The translations under genes were made by a program, and so were the position numbers. Shown in pieces: positions 33,440-44,376 of a stretch of DNA of 64,000 nucleotides. The DNA is from Arthonia radiata. Taxonomy: Eukaryota > Ascomycota > Arthoniomycetes > Arthoniales > Arthoniaceae. Positions within the stretch are counted from its first letter, which is position 1. Each line of letters opens with the position of its first letter. The notes below the pieces were generated by a model. The model was not told the DNA's origin and searched no databases. It saw only the letters and a list, made by a program, of their open reading frames with translations. The DNA is taken from the NCBI GenBank assembly GCA_002989075.1, contig PSQN01000017.1, positions 4,161,453 to 4,225,452 on the forward strand, in the 5' to 3' direction.

Positions 33440-34663
33440 ATGCTTTCCCACAAGCGTCGCCACGCAGCGATGATCAAGGATGAGAACGACCACCGCGAAT
33501 GGGAGGCGTTGCGCGCTGATTCTCACGAAAATCAGAAACGCCACAAAGGCCACAACCTCCTGGATAGTGCCACACACCATATCATTGACTCTTTAGACGA
33601 GTCCCCCACCACTCTTGCCTTCCTGCAAGAAAATGTGGAATCGACCAATAAAGTCAAGATCAAATTTCGACACGCTGGGCAGATTCAGACTCACGAGCTC
33701 TCACCAGATATGACTATGGGTGAGCTGGCTCTCAAACTCGCCGACAGGCTTCAGATCCCTCCATACCGTCTGAAGTTGATCGCTTCTGGACGACGCATAG
33801 ACCTCAAGGGTAAACGTCTGGAAAGTATTGCGCCATACAACGGCAAAACGTTTCTAATACTCGGCACAACAAACTCGACAGTTGCTCGTGTTCGACAAGC
33901 AGAACACAATGCGGAAGCTGCGGAAGAATACAGATTACAGCGACGACGCGCTTTTGTGGCGATCTCGGCTCGAACACGGGAGCAATATGACTACCGGGTG
34001 AGTCTTCTTGATCATATGCCAGATTTCCCGATCACATCTAACAAGCGTAGATTTGGATCACTGGTTCCACGACCTTACCTCACAGACGAGCAGGAGGTTG
34101 CCTCGCTGTTTGGCCTGAACCCCGAGGGTTTGGACGATCCTGGGATGATCATTCCAGAGCTCAATTGCAACTGCTCCTCCCCGCAAACTACAGTAGGGTG
34201 CATCCGTTGCATTGACATATTCTTGATGGGGTTTCTCGCCGTAGTCGAACTCCGCTTAAACATCTGGCGACATCGTCTGGCTCACAGGGACGAAGTCGTC
34301 ATCGACCCGCATCTCCGGCTTCTGCTGCGAGACGAGCTCCACGAGTGGAATCGACGAGCGTCACGTCTTCACGTTGCCTGGCACGCTTCGAAGGTCGATC
34401 TTCACGTGCTCTATGACGAATTGCTGGACCTCGACCGATGTTTGCAATTTGATCCAGACATTCTTCGCGACACAAAGAATGGCGAGGCGATGGTGAATGA
34501 AGGCTCTGAGGGAGAAGATGTCTTGAACGACATGTTCAACCTCAAAACTGCTCTGGAGATCTTGCGTGGAGATTATGATTCGGAAGGGCAGGCAGGTGAA
34601 CGCAAGTTTACCGGCCTCAAGTTTCTTTCCTTCGTGCCACCAACCAGCCCACCCAAACTGTAG
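33440..34663 (+). CDS. Orphan protein with ubiquitin-like domain
   Basis: A single frame of 407 residues from ATG at 33440. Residues about 70-140 look like a ubiquitin-fold domain: KVKIKFRHAGQIQTHELSPD, MTMGELALKLADRLQIPPYR, LKLIASGRRIDLKGKRLESI, KTFLILGTT. The last segments mirror the beta-grasp order, with LIxxGRxL matching ubiquitin's LIFAGKQL. No C-terminal Gly-Gly is present, so it is a built-in domain and not a conjugated modifier. A middle segment has a Cys cluster (LNCNCSSPQTTVGCIRC). The remaining C-terminal half is helical and acidic. The N-terminus is basic. No full-length family is recognised. It sits just before the PPxY protein and the RBR ligases, suggesting but not showing a ubiquitin link. 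Confidence 0.7.
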   Translation: MLSHKRRHAAMIKDENDHREWEALRADSHENQKRHKGHNLLDSATHHIIDSLDESPTTLAFLQENVESTNKVKIKFRHAGQIQTHELSPDMTMGELALKLADRLQIPPYRLKLIASGRRIDLKGKRLESIAPYNGKTFLILGTTNSTVARVRQAEHNAEAAEEYRLQRRRAFVAISARTREQYDYRVSLLDHMPDFPITSNKRRFGSLVPRPYLTDEQEVASLFGLNPEGLDDPGMIIPELNCNCSSPQTTVGCIRCIDIFLMGFLAVVELRLNIWRHRLAHRDEVVIDPHLRLLLRDELHEWNRRASRLHVAWHASKVDLHVLYDELLDLDRCLQFDPDILRDTKNGEAMVNEGSEGEDVLNDMFNLKTALEILRGDYDSEGQAGERKFTGLKFLSFVPPTSPPKL

Positions 34664-35278
34664 CCTTGATTGCTAGAGGGCAAGGCCCAAGAAGATGAGA
34701 AATGCAAGAGCGAAAATTTACAATGCTTATGTTGCAGGTGTGCGCCCGTAAGAATTGTGATCGATCGTAGATGGCAGTTGAAGGTTCGTAGCTCATGAAG
34801 TGTCTCACGCAACATGATGGTGTATTCCATTCAGTATGATTTCCACATATATCTTGCGCAGAGGCTAGTTTCGGCATCGTCCGAGTGGGTACATCTGTAA
34901 GTAAATTTAGAGCTATTGAGTGCACGAATATGGCATCACGTGGGGAACACTCCGATGTTACATACACTGTGCGACCCGCGATAAGGTTTGTTAGAGCGGA
35001 AATGGATGAATAGGTATGGTGTAGTGTGCACGCCCTGATGAGCTTTGACTTGCAACGCACATTGCCGTATCAAAACTTATCAGCTAATGCCACAAACTAC
35101 TTGGCAGGCACTGTCCAGGCAATTATGACAGCGAACAGTGATCGTCTGTTGACTATTTGTGACACCCTCTGCCCCAACGACGAGATGTTCACTATTTCAG
35201 ACTTCACTCAGACAGTGAGGGCTAATACTTGCAGAGGGCATCTTATCAGGTAACACATCTGGGCACAGGACGGCGATA
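34664..35278. other. Intergenic region
   Basis: About 615 bp with only short frames (34617-35060 minus, 35026-35253 plus) lacking motifs. Nothing supported. Confidence 0.35.
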
Positions 35279-35797
35279 ATGACGACTCCACCTGACTCAC
35301 CACCGAGCTACTCCGACAGCGACTCGACAGCGTCTACTTCTCCACCCGGCTATGCCGAAGATCCAGCTCCGCCATACGATTGGGCCTTCGCACGCAAGCA
35401 AGTCGTCGATCTCTGGGACGCTTACAACATAACCGGCATTCGGCGTTTGTATCGCGAGATGTGCGAATACGTTGGCGAAATCCTTGAGCAGCGCAACATG
35501 GATGGGTGGCTGACCCTTTTTTGTGTTCGCGCAGTGTACATAGCGTTTTGCAAAGGGCTATGGACTCATACTAGAGCGAACACAGCTAGTGCCCTCTATT
35601 TACTTTGTCCACCTGTTGGACAAACAACTATCTCGCCTGAACGTCGGACCCTCTGTGACGCTATGCATTTGTTGCATAGTGCTTTGCAGTCAGAGCGCTC
35701 ACTTTACCTGGCGATGAAAAAGCTGGACGGAGACATTCAGTCTGTTGAGTTGGTTGAGATGCAGCGTTTGCTGCACGGCGAATTTATAGCTATCTAG
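35279..35797 (+). CDS. Small PPxY-motif orphan protein
   Basis: A single frame of 172 residues. The first 34 residues carry PPSY and PPGY motifs and a nearby APPYDW, in a disordered Ser/Thr/Asp context. PPxY motifs are ligands of WW domains, such as those of Nedd4/Rsp5 ubiquitin ligases. The rest is predicted helical (FARKQVVDLWDAYNITGIRR, LYREMCEYVGEILEQRNMDG) and ends HGEFIAI. The family is not recognised. Its last 14 codons are repeated in degenerate form 85 bp downstream (see the repeat). Upstream neighbour: the ubiquitin-like-domain gene; downstream: three RBR ligases. Confidence 0.6.
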   Translation: MTTPPDSPPSYSDSDSTASTSPPGYAEDPAPPYDWAFARKQVVDLWDAYNITGIRRLYREMCEYVGEILEQRNMDGWLTLFCVRAVYIAFCKGLWTHTRANTASALYLLCPPVGQTTISPERRTLCDAMHLLHSALQSERSLYLAMKKLDGDIQSVELVEMQRLLHGEFIAI

Positions 35798-35930
35798 AAC
35801 TTGGTGCCAAGTGAGATGTTGAGTTGAAAGGTGAGTAAGCGAGATGGAGCGTCTGCGGCACGACGAAATTAATACTATCTAGAACTTGGTACCAGGTGAC
35901 AGAATGAATTCAACGGTAAGTAAGTAAGAA
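35756..35930 (+). repeat. 85-bp tandem duplication covering the 3' end of the PPxY gene
   Basis: Copy 1 starts at 35756 and copy 2 at 35841. Both contain GAGATG-AGCGT-TGC-GCAC, then the shared word CTATCTAGAACTTGGT and a GT-AAGTAAG-type tail. Copy 2 still translates to EMERLRHDEINTI-stop, against EMQRLLHGEFIAI-stop in the gene. Confidence 0.85.
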
Positions 35931-36116
35931 TACGGAAGTCGTGAGCATCTAGTATCTTTCCCTTCAAAATCCCGACCGAAGTTAAAACAAACTAGTGAGC
36001 GAAGCACCTTGCATAAATGTGTAGTATGGTCTAATCCCTCATACTATCCCAACACGTTGATTCTCGCTAATCTCAACGCAACCGAAAATCTCAGAACAGA
36101 TTGCAGTGAAGCAAGT

Positions 36117-37404
36117 ATGCCTTCTCATGGCAGACTCTTTGGTCTAGCGGCCATCCCGCTAGACCCAAATCACACTTCCCGAACGACCTCTCAAGCGAAC
36201 GAGCTCGCATTCCTTCGTCACAATCGAGAAGCGTTGACTACGCAGCTGAGCGCCTTCGATCAACGAATACGTTTCCTGGAAGAAGATAGTCCGACTCAAC
36301 CCAAGTCGTCGAAGAGTGACTCCCGAGCGGTGATCAATCTAAGCACGCTCTCGCCGCCTCTACCGGGACGCAGCAGCAAGAAGCGCCATCCTCAGGAGCT
36401 TCCTTTGTGCACGGCTTGCACGAACACCCTTCGCGAAGGTCAGGCGTTGACGCTTGACTGTCTCCAAAAGCATATCTATTGTCATGGTTGCATCTCCAAA
36501 TGGTTCCGGCTTTTCGCATCAAACGACCAGGAAGTCGACGCCCCTAGTTGCTGTGGTGTTCCGATACCGCTCGCGAGCGTCAGAAGTATCATCGGTTCTA
36601 AGCTTGCAAGAAATGTTGAATCGAAAGCAGACGAGCGCTCTGCTGCAGATCCTACTCACTGCTGCAACTCGGCCTGCGGAACTTTCATTGCGTCTGCCAC
36701 GATCAACAGTGATCGGGCGCTGTGCTCATCTTGCGGCCAGTCCACCTGTGTTTCATGTAAACAAGCATCACACCCTGGTGTGACTTGCAAGGAACCACAC
36801 GAAGACCAGCAGTTGGAGCAGCTCGCCCGAAAGTGGGCTTGGCAGCGGTGCAACAGATGCAAGGCTCTCATTGACCATGCAGGCGGCTGTAACGAGATGA
36901 AGTAAGTACATCCTTCAATACTTATGGGCGTCTGCAGGCTAACGAAAAAGGTGCCGCTGCGGTCATACATTTTGCTATGAATGCGGTGGGAAGTGGGGAA
37001 CCTGCAAGTGCAAACGGGACAGTCAGGCAAGACTGGTGCATCGCACCGAACGTGCTGAAGACGAAGCGCCCGAAAATCAATGCCCCGGCATCGACCTCTC
37101 TGACTACACGGCTCCCGAAGATTTCTCAAAGCAAGACCAGCGTTTGCTTACAAGGCATCGCCGCAAACTATCACAAGGCCGTCGAATTGCGCTTCTCAAA
37201 CGCATGCAGATACTTCGCGTCAGCAGTGCCTGCCATCACGAGAGAAATTGGCAACGGGTATCACGCGCCAGGTCGAATTACAGACGCTGCGAACTATGCC
37301 ACAAACGCACCCTGGCTGAGATGAGGTTGTGTTCACGCTGCGATCTCCTCATTTGCATGAAGTGCAGACGTCAAAGAATTGAGGGCAGGCGCACAGTGCT
37401 CTGA
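36117..37404 (+). CDS. RING-IBR-RING (RBR) E3 ubiquitin ligase, paralog 1
   Basis: RBR ligases accept ubiquitin from an E2 on RING1 and pass it through a catalytic Cys in RING2. Exons are 36117-36901 and 36951-37404; 412 residues. A helical segment (NELAFLRHNREALTTQLSAF) precedes RING1 (C98, C101, C115, H119, C122, C125, C145/146). The IBR spans about 182-224. RING2 reads CNRCKALIDHAGGCNEMK, then CRCGHTFCYECG, with the predicted catalytic Cys263 directly after the intron. A C-terminal extra Cys module (CELCHKRTLAEMRLCSRCDL, LICMKC) is shared with the two downstream paralogs. The start is the first good ATG; an upstream frame at 36009 lacks an ATG. All RING2 ligands look intact. Confidence 0.85.
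36141..36165. other. Perfect 10-bp inverted repeat inside RBR paralog 1
   Basis: GGTCTAGCGG, five bases, then CCGCTAGACC. It lies in the coding sequence for the N-terminus. It could form a hairpin in the mRNA or be chance. Confidence 0.7.
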
Positions 37405-37850
37405 GTGCTTCAAGATGCACATTAAAGAAAATTTTGGGAATGGCTTCAGACCTTGAAGTACCTCGCAAACCGACGCTTGTTCGAGAACGTGATGGTGTGT
37501 CACACAAGCAGCATGGTGTTTGATCACGATGAACATATTTGAACAGAGAGGAGAAACGAATGTTTGTGGAAAAAGGGACGATGGACAGAGTTGTTAAGAG
37601 GCTTAAGAACAGGTGTCGGGAATTTGGTCTTCAAGGGCACCTTTCAGTCACAACTCACCATTTCTCGATCGCCACACGGATGTACCTGACAAATGGGGCC
37701 TAGTAATCTGAAGCCTGCGCTCTTTCTATAGCTCCTCACCTTCTCTTCACTCTTTGCCTATCATACAGCATCCCTCGATGAACATTCGAAAGAACATCTT
37801 GCTTTTTGATTTCACATAGCTGTGTAGCCAATACTGACACACGAATAGAT
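37405..37850. other. Intergenic region between RBR paralogs 1 and 2
   Basis: 446 bp with no supported gene. It must hold the 3' UTR of paralog 1 and the promoter of paralog 2. Confidence 0.4.
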
Positions 37851-39231
37851 ATGGACGCAGCCACGGAGACGATTATGTTGGAAGGCCATCGCGAGGACCT
37901 GCGAGAACAGCTTGGAGTGATCTCTGACAAGACAAAGGCCATCATTCTACAAGATCGTCGTCGGGCCCTGAACTTTCAGCTCGACGAGATTGAGCAGCGT
38001 CTGCGCGATCTAAGGCAATCGGGAAATCACCAGAACATAAACGGCCAAGCGATCTTTCTTGGTGGCGGCAAGAAACACGAGCAGCAGCGATGGCTCGATT
38101 GCATCGCCTGTACCGAGAAGAGGCCCGAGAGTGAGCTGCTAGGCTTGCCGTGCGATGCAAATCACATCTACTGTCAATCATGCATCATCATCATGTTCGA
38201 AATGGCGACGGCTGGAGGTGATTACCCACCTCGCTGCTGCCAAATCCCCATTTCAGTGGAGCTGGTGCAACGCTTCATTGGTGGTGAGCTTGGCAAGGTG
38301 GCAGACCTACGAGGGGTCGAGCAACGCACGACCGATCGAACATACTGCTCTAACAAGCAATGCGCGGCTTTCATCCGTCCAGACACAATTACGATGAATC
38401 GCGCAACGTGTCCGATCTGTCGCCACGTGACTTGCTCAGAGTGCAAAAAGGAACAGCACGGCCGTACGGGCTGCGCAGAGCAGCAAAACAGTATGGATGT
38501 CATCAAGCTTGCTAATGATAGCAGGTGGCAAGAGTGTCCAACTTGCCACGACCTGGTAGGACGAACTGAAGGTTGCAACCACATTAAGTTCGTCGCCCTC
38601 GCTTTTTATTCACGTTGTGGTTGCTGACACGAGATTGACTAGGTGTCGCTGTGATACAGACTTTTGCTACTCGTGTGGACAATTATGGCACCCTCGTCAC
38701 TACGACTGTCGCTCGAGGAAGGCTGTGGCGCAGCAACCGGTTCCATTTCCAGCACCTGCCGCAGAGAATGCATACGAACAACCGTCTGCACCTACAGCGG
38801 ATACTCCTATGGCTGAAGTGCCACCCGTGCAGGACGAAGTAAATGACCTGCGGCCGGCGGAAGCTGATGTGACGCGCGACGCGCCACCTGCGGACCCAAA
38901 TCAGACACCAATTGTCCCGGACGGTCTACCCGCTGACCATGCAGCTGCGCCTGAGATACCGAATGCTGTTCCGCCAGCTGATCAGGCAGCTCCCAATAAC
39001 CCTGGCACAGCTGCTGTGCAAGCACAGAACACTGCGCCGCCGCCCTGTCAGCATAGGTCGAGACCCTTCAGAGGAGTTACGCAGCCCATGGATATGACAC
39101 AACGCCAGTACTGTGGACATTGCAACCGGACTCGGGATTTGAGAATGTGCGTGTGCAGAGACTGTGAAATGATGGTTTGTCCAAGGTGCAGGACGGCTCT
39201 GATCCATCGTGCTCGCACAACACCAGCCTAG
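37851..39231 (+). CDS. RING-IBR-RING (RBR) E3 ubiquitin ligase, paralog 2
   Basis: Exons are 37851-38587 and 38643-39231; 441 residues. The start MDAATETIMLEGHREDLREQ closely resembles paralog 3. RING1 uses C84, C87, C101, H105, C108, C111 and C129/130. The IBR spans about 166-208 (YCSNKQCAAFIRP, CPICRHVTCSECKKEQH). RING2 is CPTCHDLVGRTEGCNHIK, then CRCDTDFCYSCG with His and Cys ligands following; Cys247 is the predicted catalytic residue. A Pro/Ala-rich linker of about 110 residues then leads to the extra Cys module (CGHCNRTRDLRMCVCRDCEM, MVCPRC). The intron is in the same codon and phase as in the paralogs, just before the catalytic Cys. It looks fully functional and is the best preserved of the three. 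Confidence 0.87.
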
Positions 39232-40460
39232 AAGGGGTCTGAGAGTTGGCTCCCGTCGATGACACTCACTCGTCTGCAAGAAGTGGCGGCATGATCGGAA
39301 GAAAAGCTGGCAGACGGAGGCTTGAAAATAGAACGCATTGATTGAGAGTTCACACTAGTGGAATGGGCAGCGATCATTCTGCTGCTCGCTTGTGGGATGC
39401 TCGGGACAGACTTCGCTGGTAAGAGCGGATCTTCCATCCCTCTTTCCAGGAATCTTTGCTGACTCTTTGCCCTCCAGACGCTTTTCTATATTTGGTCATG
39501 CGAAAGAAGGCAGGCGTGAAGCTGCCGGAGTGGATAGCCTGAGTGACGTCTATAGCAGATTTCCATGAGATGACCGCGAGGGAGGCAACGAGCTCGCAGT
39601 GAGGCGAGCGTCATTAGGTGCTTCCCCATCACCATGAATGGATTTCCTTTGACACCCAAGTAGACTCTTAAGTAGGTACCCAACCGTCAATTCGCAATTG
39701 AGAGAAATGACCCAGTGTTGGAGGTGTGCCTCTTGATAGGCTCCGCACATAGCATGCTTACTAACGACTGCTGCCTGCCCAACAAGATGCAGGGACCCGA
39801 AAATGAGCAAACGCCCCCAGCCGGGTCGTGGCCATTGGCGCACTCCAGAAGAAGTTGAAACGCCAGTCACAAAGCTCAACCTTCTAGAATGTTAACAATA
39901 CGTAGCCTTGATCCGCGGGCTCAGCTTTACGACTTCTTTAGTAGCCCGGAAACAAATAGCACAAGGATCGGCAAAAGCTCAAAGAAGACGCATGAGATCG
40001 ATATCAAGGTCCAGACAATGAATCGCAAATGCGTCGCGATCACACACTGGATTCCGCTGGTCCAGAGTGCTTGTTTGCGCGTCTCAAACGCGGTCAGGCG
40101 GCCTCTATCAATGGCGAGCTGAGCTCGAAACGTTCGATTTCTGCCAATGCACCCCTGCGTTTCCCGATTCGGGCACCTTGTCTGGGGTGAAATGTCAACG
40201 CACGCTGGAAAATCTGTTTGACAGGTCAAAGCTCCTGCACAATGCATTAATGCAACGTCTGCGCTAGTATACTTTTTACGTGGTAAGAGTCCTTTCAGCC
40301 AGCTCCGTCAGTCTGATAACGTCGCCATCTTCCTCCTTCTTTTATTCTGTATCTAACCTCGTGGTAAATGACATGGCCGAACAGAGCGAATAAATAGTAC
40401 ATCACACCAACACTGATCTTGTTGAAGTTTCATCAGACGAGAGCGTACGACGTGGCAACA
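39232..40460. other. Intergenic region of about 1.2 kb between RBR paralogs 2 and 3
   Basis: Contains short frames only. A minus frame at 39927-40247 ends in a hydrophobic stretch but has no other support. No repeat or RNA gene recognised. Confidence 0.35.
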
Positions 40461-41822
40461 ATGGACGCTGCTTCTTACATTATAATGCTGGCAGGTGATC
40501 AGGATGATCTCCGAGAGCAGCTAAATGCTATCGATGTCCATGCAAAAGCGTCTATTCAGCAAGACCGCCGAGAGGCCCTGGCCCATCACATTGAAGAGAT
40601 AACCAACAAGATGGCTGCACTCCAGCAACTTGATCCAGCGCAATTTGTTGAAGTAGAAGGCGCACAGTCCCGCTCCGCTGTCGGTAACGAGACGTGGTCT
40701 GAGTGTGTAGCGTGCAGTACATCGAGGCCATCTTCTGAGACCCATGTACTGGCCTGCAACGACATATACTGTCATCCGTGCATTATCCGGCTCTTTGACA
40801 TGGCCACCTCCACAGATGAGGATCTTTTCCCACCTCGCTGCTGCCAACAGCCTATTCGGATAGACGAAGACCTGGTGCGCATCATCGGAGGTCCCCTCGT
40901 CAACAAGACGAGAGTCAAAGCTATTGAGCTTGCAACAATTGACAGAACATATTGCTCGAACACCGCTTGTGCGCGATTCATCCTACCTCAGACTATCAAC
41001 GGCACGGAAGCTGTCTGTCCTGGATGTCATCAGATCACTTGTGTCCAATGCAAGACAGAGCAACACGACGGGCGGCCTTGTCCCGATGACCACAGTGGAG
41101 AACAACTGCGAGAGCTTGCCAATGAGCAAGGCTGGCGCGAGCATCCAACTTGCAGCCAACTGATTGAGCTGCACCATGGTTGTAACCACATGACGTGAGT
41201 CCATAGAGCGTAGCGATCTTGATGGCTCTTTGCTAACATGTACAGGTGCCGCTGCGGAGCCCAATTCTATTATGTATGTGGCGCCCGCTGAAGAACCTGT
41301 AATTGCCCTCAGTGGACCGAACATCGTCTCTACAATCGCGCACAAGAGGTTGTCAATCGCCCTGTGCGGCGCGACGGTCAACAAGATGCTGAAATCCAGC
41401 ATCTCATACCCAACGGTCAGAACCAGCCTGGTGCCCCCGCGCAAGGTCTTCTTCCGATACTAGGCGGTTTCCGCGGCCTCTTCAACAACGCCGTTCGTCC
41501 TATCCCTCTGCCTGCGAATCCACGTAATGAAGAGGTACCGCGCCCTGGAAATCGAGTTGCTGGGTTCAACAATGGGTTCAATGGTCCTGCCCCTCGGGGA
41601 CATGCTGATCCAGTCCAGCATCAGATGGAGCTGCTTCGCGTCAACCACGAATGTGTACACTCACAGCGCTGGCGAGGTGTGCAGCCTGACGATGGACCAC
41701 TCCAATGCGAGCTTTGTTACCGCCATACAGAGAGAAGGATGAAGGAGTGTCGACGGTGCTATCTACTTGTCTGCGAGGGATGCCGGCGCAACCGGATACG
41801 GAACCAGCGGACGGTTGCTTAA
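40461..41822 (+). pseudogene. RBR E3 ligase paralog 3, interrupted by an in-frame TGA in RING2
   Basis: Exon 1 is 40461-41194 and exon 2 starts at 41246, with the same phase-2 intron as the paralogs. It begins MDAASYIIMLAGDQDDLREQ, with RING1 (C82, C85 and following) and IBR preserved. In RING2 the first ligand Cys is His (REHPTC against QECPTC in paralog 2), and a later Cys is Tyr (QFYYVCG against DFCYSCG). After CGAR a TGA at 41289-41291 ends the protein at 259 residues. The same frame then stays open for 177 codons to 41822 and encodes the shared C-terminal Cys module (CELCYRHTERRMKECRRCYL). The stop is probably a recent substitution. The short product could still act as a RING1-IBR fragment; readthrough is also possible. 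Confidence 0.75.
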
Positions 41823-42476
41823 GAAGAGAGCGCATAGTGTCTTGAATCCAAGAAAGATGATTGGCGTTGCTATTATCACTGGACACAGGTACATTGCTTG
41901 CTGATGGTCGCAGGTAAGATCTGAACCCCCATGCCTCATTCGTTGAGGCCTCATCATCTTTCGGAAGCTGACGTCGTTCCTGCAGGACATATCAAGGATC
42001 GGAGGCTTACAGAGAAAGACCACACAAGCCGAAGAGCCGAGACTTCTCTGTTACTGCTCATGGGAGACCCGTGCAGCACTGGGGCCGAGGTTGAGGGAAT
42101 AGGTGGTCATACTTCTATCACCTCATGATGAATGACTCCCCTTTGACATCCACAACTCTCCTCTGTGAGTCCTCATGCATCAGCTGGCAGCCCAATCCAA
42201 GAGAGCGAAACAACTGCCCCCACCACTTCCACCTGTCACGTGCCCTCCTTTCGCTCTCTGCACCACTTCTCAATAAGCGTCGCAATTCAGTGCACGTACC
42301 ATCGCCTGCCGCCTGCCACCTATAAGAGCGGTTTCTCGCGCCTCTCGCGTCTCTCCATCCTTCTTCCACCTTCGGATCCGACAATCACGCCGTCACGCGC
42401 AACATCCGCGCATACGTACGCGACCGCACGCGCGACCACAGCAACCGTTACCGCGCCGATATCGCACTCTGACATC
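41823..42476. other. Intergenic region upstream of the 42477 gene
   Basis: About 650 bp. CT-rich stretches and a TATA-like CCTATAAGAG near 42320 fit a promoter for the next gene. No other gene supported. Confidence 0.35.
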
Positions 42477-43375
42477 ATGGTTCTCCGTCGCATGGGTGTT
42501 TACCCCCTGGCATTTCCAGAAGATCCATGGCACCCGTACTGGCACAAGTTCTGTGCGCACAATCAGACGTTCAAGTGCGAATGGTATGCGCCCTTTCCCA
42601 CTTCCTAACAACGAACGACCAGGAGCGCTGACAATAGACGTAGTCACGTGAACCACTACAAGATTCGTGAGCGCGTTCACACTCAAGACAACAACAGGTG
42701 GCCATGGACTGGGCATGAGATGCACACCGGACGCACTTTGCATGAGTTCACTGCCAAAGCCGGAATGTACGTACCAAAGTTTCGACTCCCTGGTTTGTTG
42801 CAACTGAACGCGCTGACACGTGCAAAAGCCCTTTCTACGCCATCGTCACCCACAAGGAGTTCCCCGAGCTCTACGAGCAAGCCAAGCTCTTCAACGAGCA
42901 AGGCGACGATGCCGATCTCAACGACCTCGCCGAGCGCCTCAACACCATCGGCCCCGATCGTGCCCCGGCGTCCCGCTTTGGCACTGGCGACAAGCTCAGC
43001 GACACCCAGAAGCTCATGTCCGATGGCGCCATCAACCCCAACACCATCAAGGAGATTCTGGACCTCATGGAGAAGCGCGGTATCTGCCGCGACGAGATGA
43101 AGCTGCCGCTCTCGGGCCCGGAGATCAAGAACCTCAAGGTGGCGTATGCGCTCAAGTACCTGTCGGTGTACGTGTACAATCAGCAGAACTCGGTCGGCCT
43201 CAGTCGCCTTTGGCCTCAAGTGCACCACGAGGTTCGCCTTGCGGCCATCCATGCCTGGATCGGACCCCAGAAGTGGCGTGGGAAGATTGAGCTGCCGAAG
43301 CCGAAGCCGAAACCGCAACCTCAGCTCATGCAGTCTCTGCAGACGACTCTGGTCCTTCGTTCTCGCGCTGCATGA
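42477..43375 (+). CDS. Orphan three-exon protein
   Basis: Exons are 42477-42583, 42644-42766 and 42829-43375, all joining in frame; 258 residues. The start is MVLRRMGVYPLAFPEDPWHP, followed by a His/Trp/Cys-rich region spread over exons 1 and 2 (HKFCAHNQTFKCE, then CHVNHYKIRERVHTQDNNRW, WTGHEMHTGRTLHEF). Exon 3 is mainly helical (PFYAIVTHKEFPELYEQAKL, LKVAYALKYLSVYVYNQQNS) and ends in a Lys/Pro repeat (PKPKPKPQPQ). The Cys/His pattern could bind a metal, but no known motif is matched. No signal peptide. Family and function are not recognised. Good splice signals and frame conservation support a real gene. Confidence 0.65.
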
Positions 43376-44376
43376 ATCTGTATCTTGACTAGGGTCAATG
43401 TTCAAATCAGGTCAAGACGGGAACTTACGAATGGAATGAGAGAGCGTATGGTTGGATGCGAGCATATGAGAAGATCATGAGTACGTATTCACAGCAGTGG
43501 GAATGGGTATGACTTATGAGGTACTCAACGACGAATCCGCAACAATACGTAGATATGATACTGAAGATGAACGATGAACGATTCTGAACATGAGAACAAG
43601 AGCGTTCTTTGATTGTTTCTCTGCATTTCAAACGCTTCAAGGACTGCTGATCAGCTTTCCACTTCTAGGGCCTCAAAGCTTCGTCGTGTATTGTTTTGCG
43701 CAATCTGTGCTGGGAAGACCATTAACATGAAGTCACGGAAGTGCAAGAGCGAACGCGCCAAACCGAAGGCTGGAGCGCCAGTCCATATCTGGATTAGCGC
43801 CTGTTCTTGCATTCTGCGCGCAAGTCCAACTGCTATCTCAGTCAATCCTGCACCTATTTTGCTAAATCTTGCGGGGAACATTGATAAGATCGAATTTTTC
43901 CGCCGAGCTCGAAAATCTGGTCAGATATATCGTGGGGCTGGGAGTCGAGTGACGGCAGCCATTTTGTCATTTGCAGTGGGTTTGGCGCTAATGCAGGCTA
44001 AACGGGTGTCGCATAGTGGTAATCGTGACACTGCGGACACAACGCAGGATTTATCTCCTTGAATATTGTATATCATCTGACCGCGTTGCGACTACTCTTC
44101 TTGCATAGCACGAATAAGGCAATGAGTATGCTGAGGTTTTGATTAGCATTCTGCAAGCTCTTTGCAAGCAAGACGAGCCTGGCTCCTTCCTTTGGTCGCT
44201 GCGACCATGCGCAGACTTTACGGGTCTCAAACACATCCCACACAATCATCGCATCGCACACTCTAACGTCTCTATTCTGTTCCTGATACCTTCTTATGCG
44301 CAAAATCCCTTGAATATACGTTCACTCATTTCATACACCAATCACCCTAACCGCACTCACAAACCACAACCCACCA
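43376..44376. other. Intergenic region of about 1 kb with a possible short ORF
   Basis: A minus-strand ATG frame at 43881-43651 (76 residues, starting MFPARFSKIGAGLTEIAVGL) has a plausible composition but no known domain and no upstream exon, so I do not call it. The rest shows nothing. Confidence 0.3.

Noticed and set aside
36009-36116. Upstream extension of RBR paralog 1
   Set aside because: The frame begins at a TTG without an ATG and resembles neither paralog; the ATG at 36117 is preferred.
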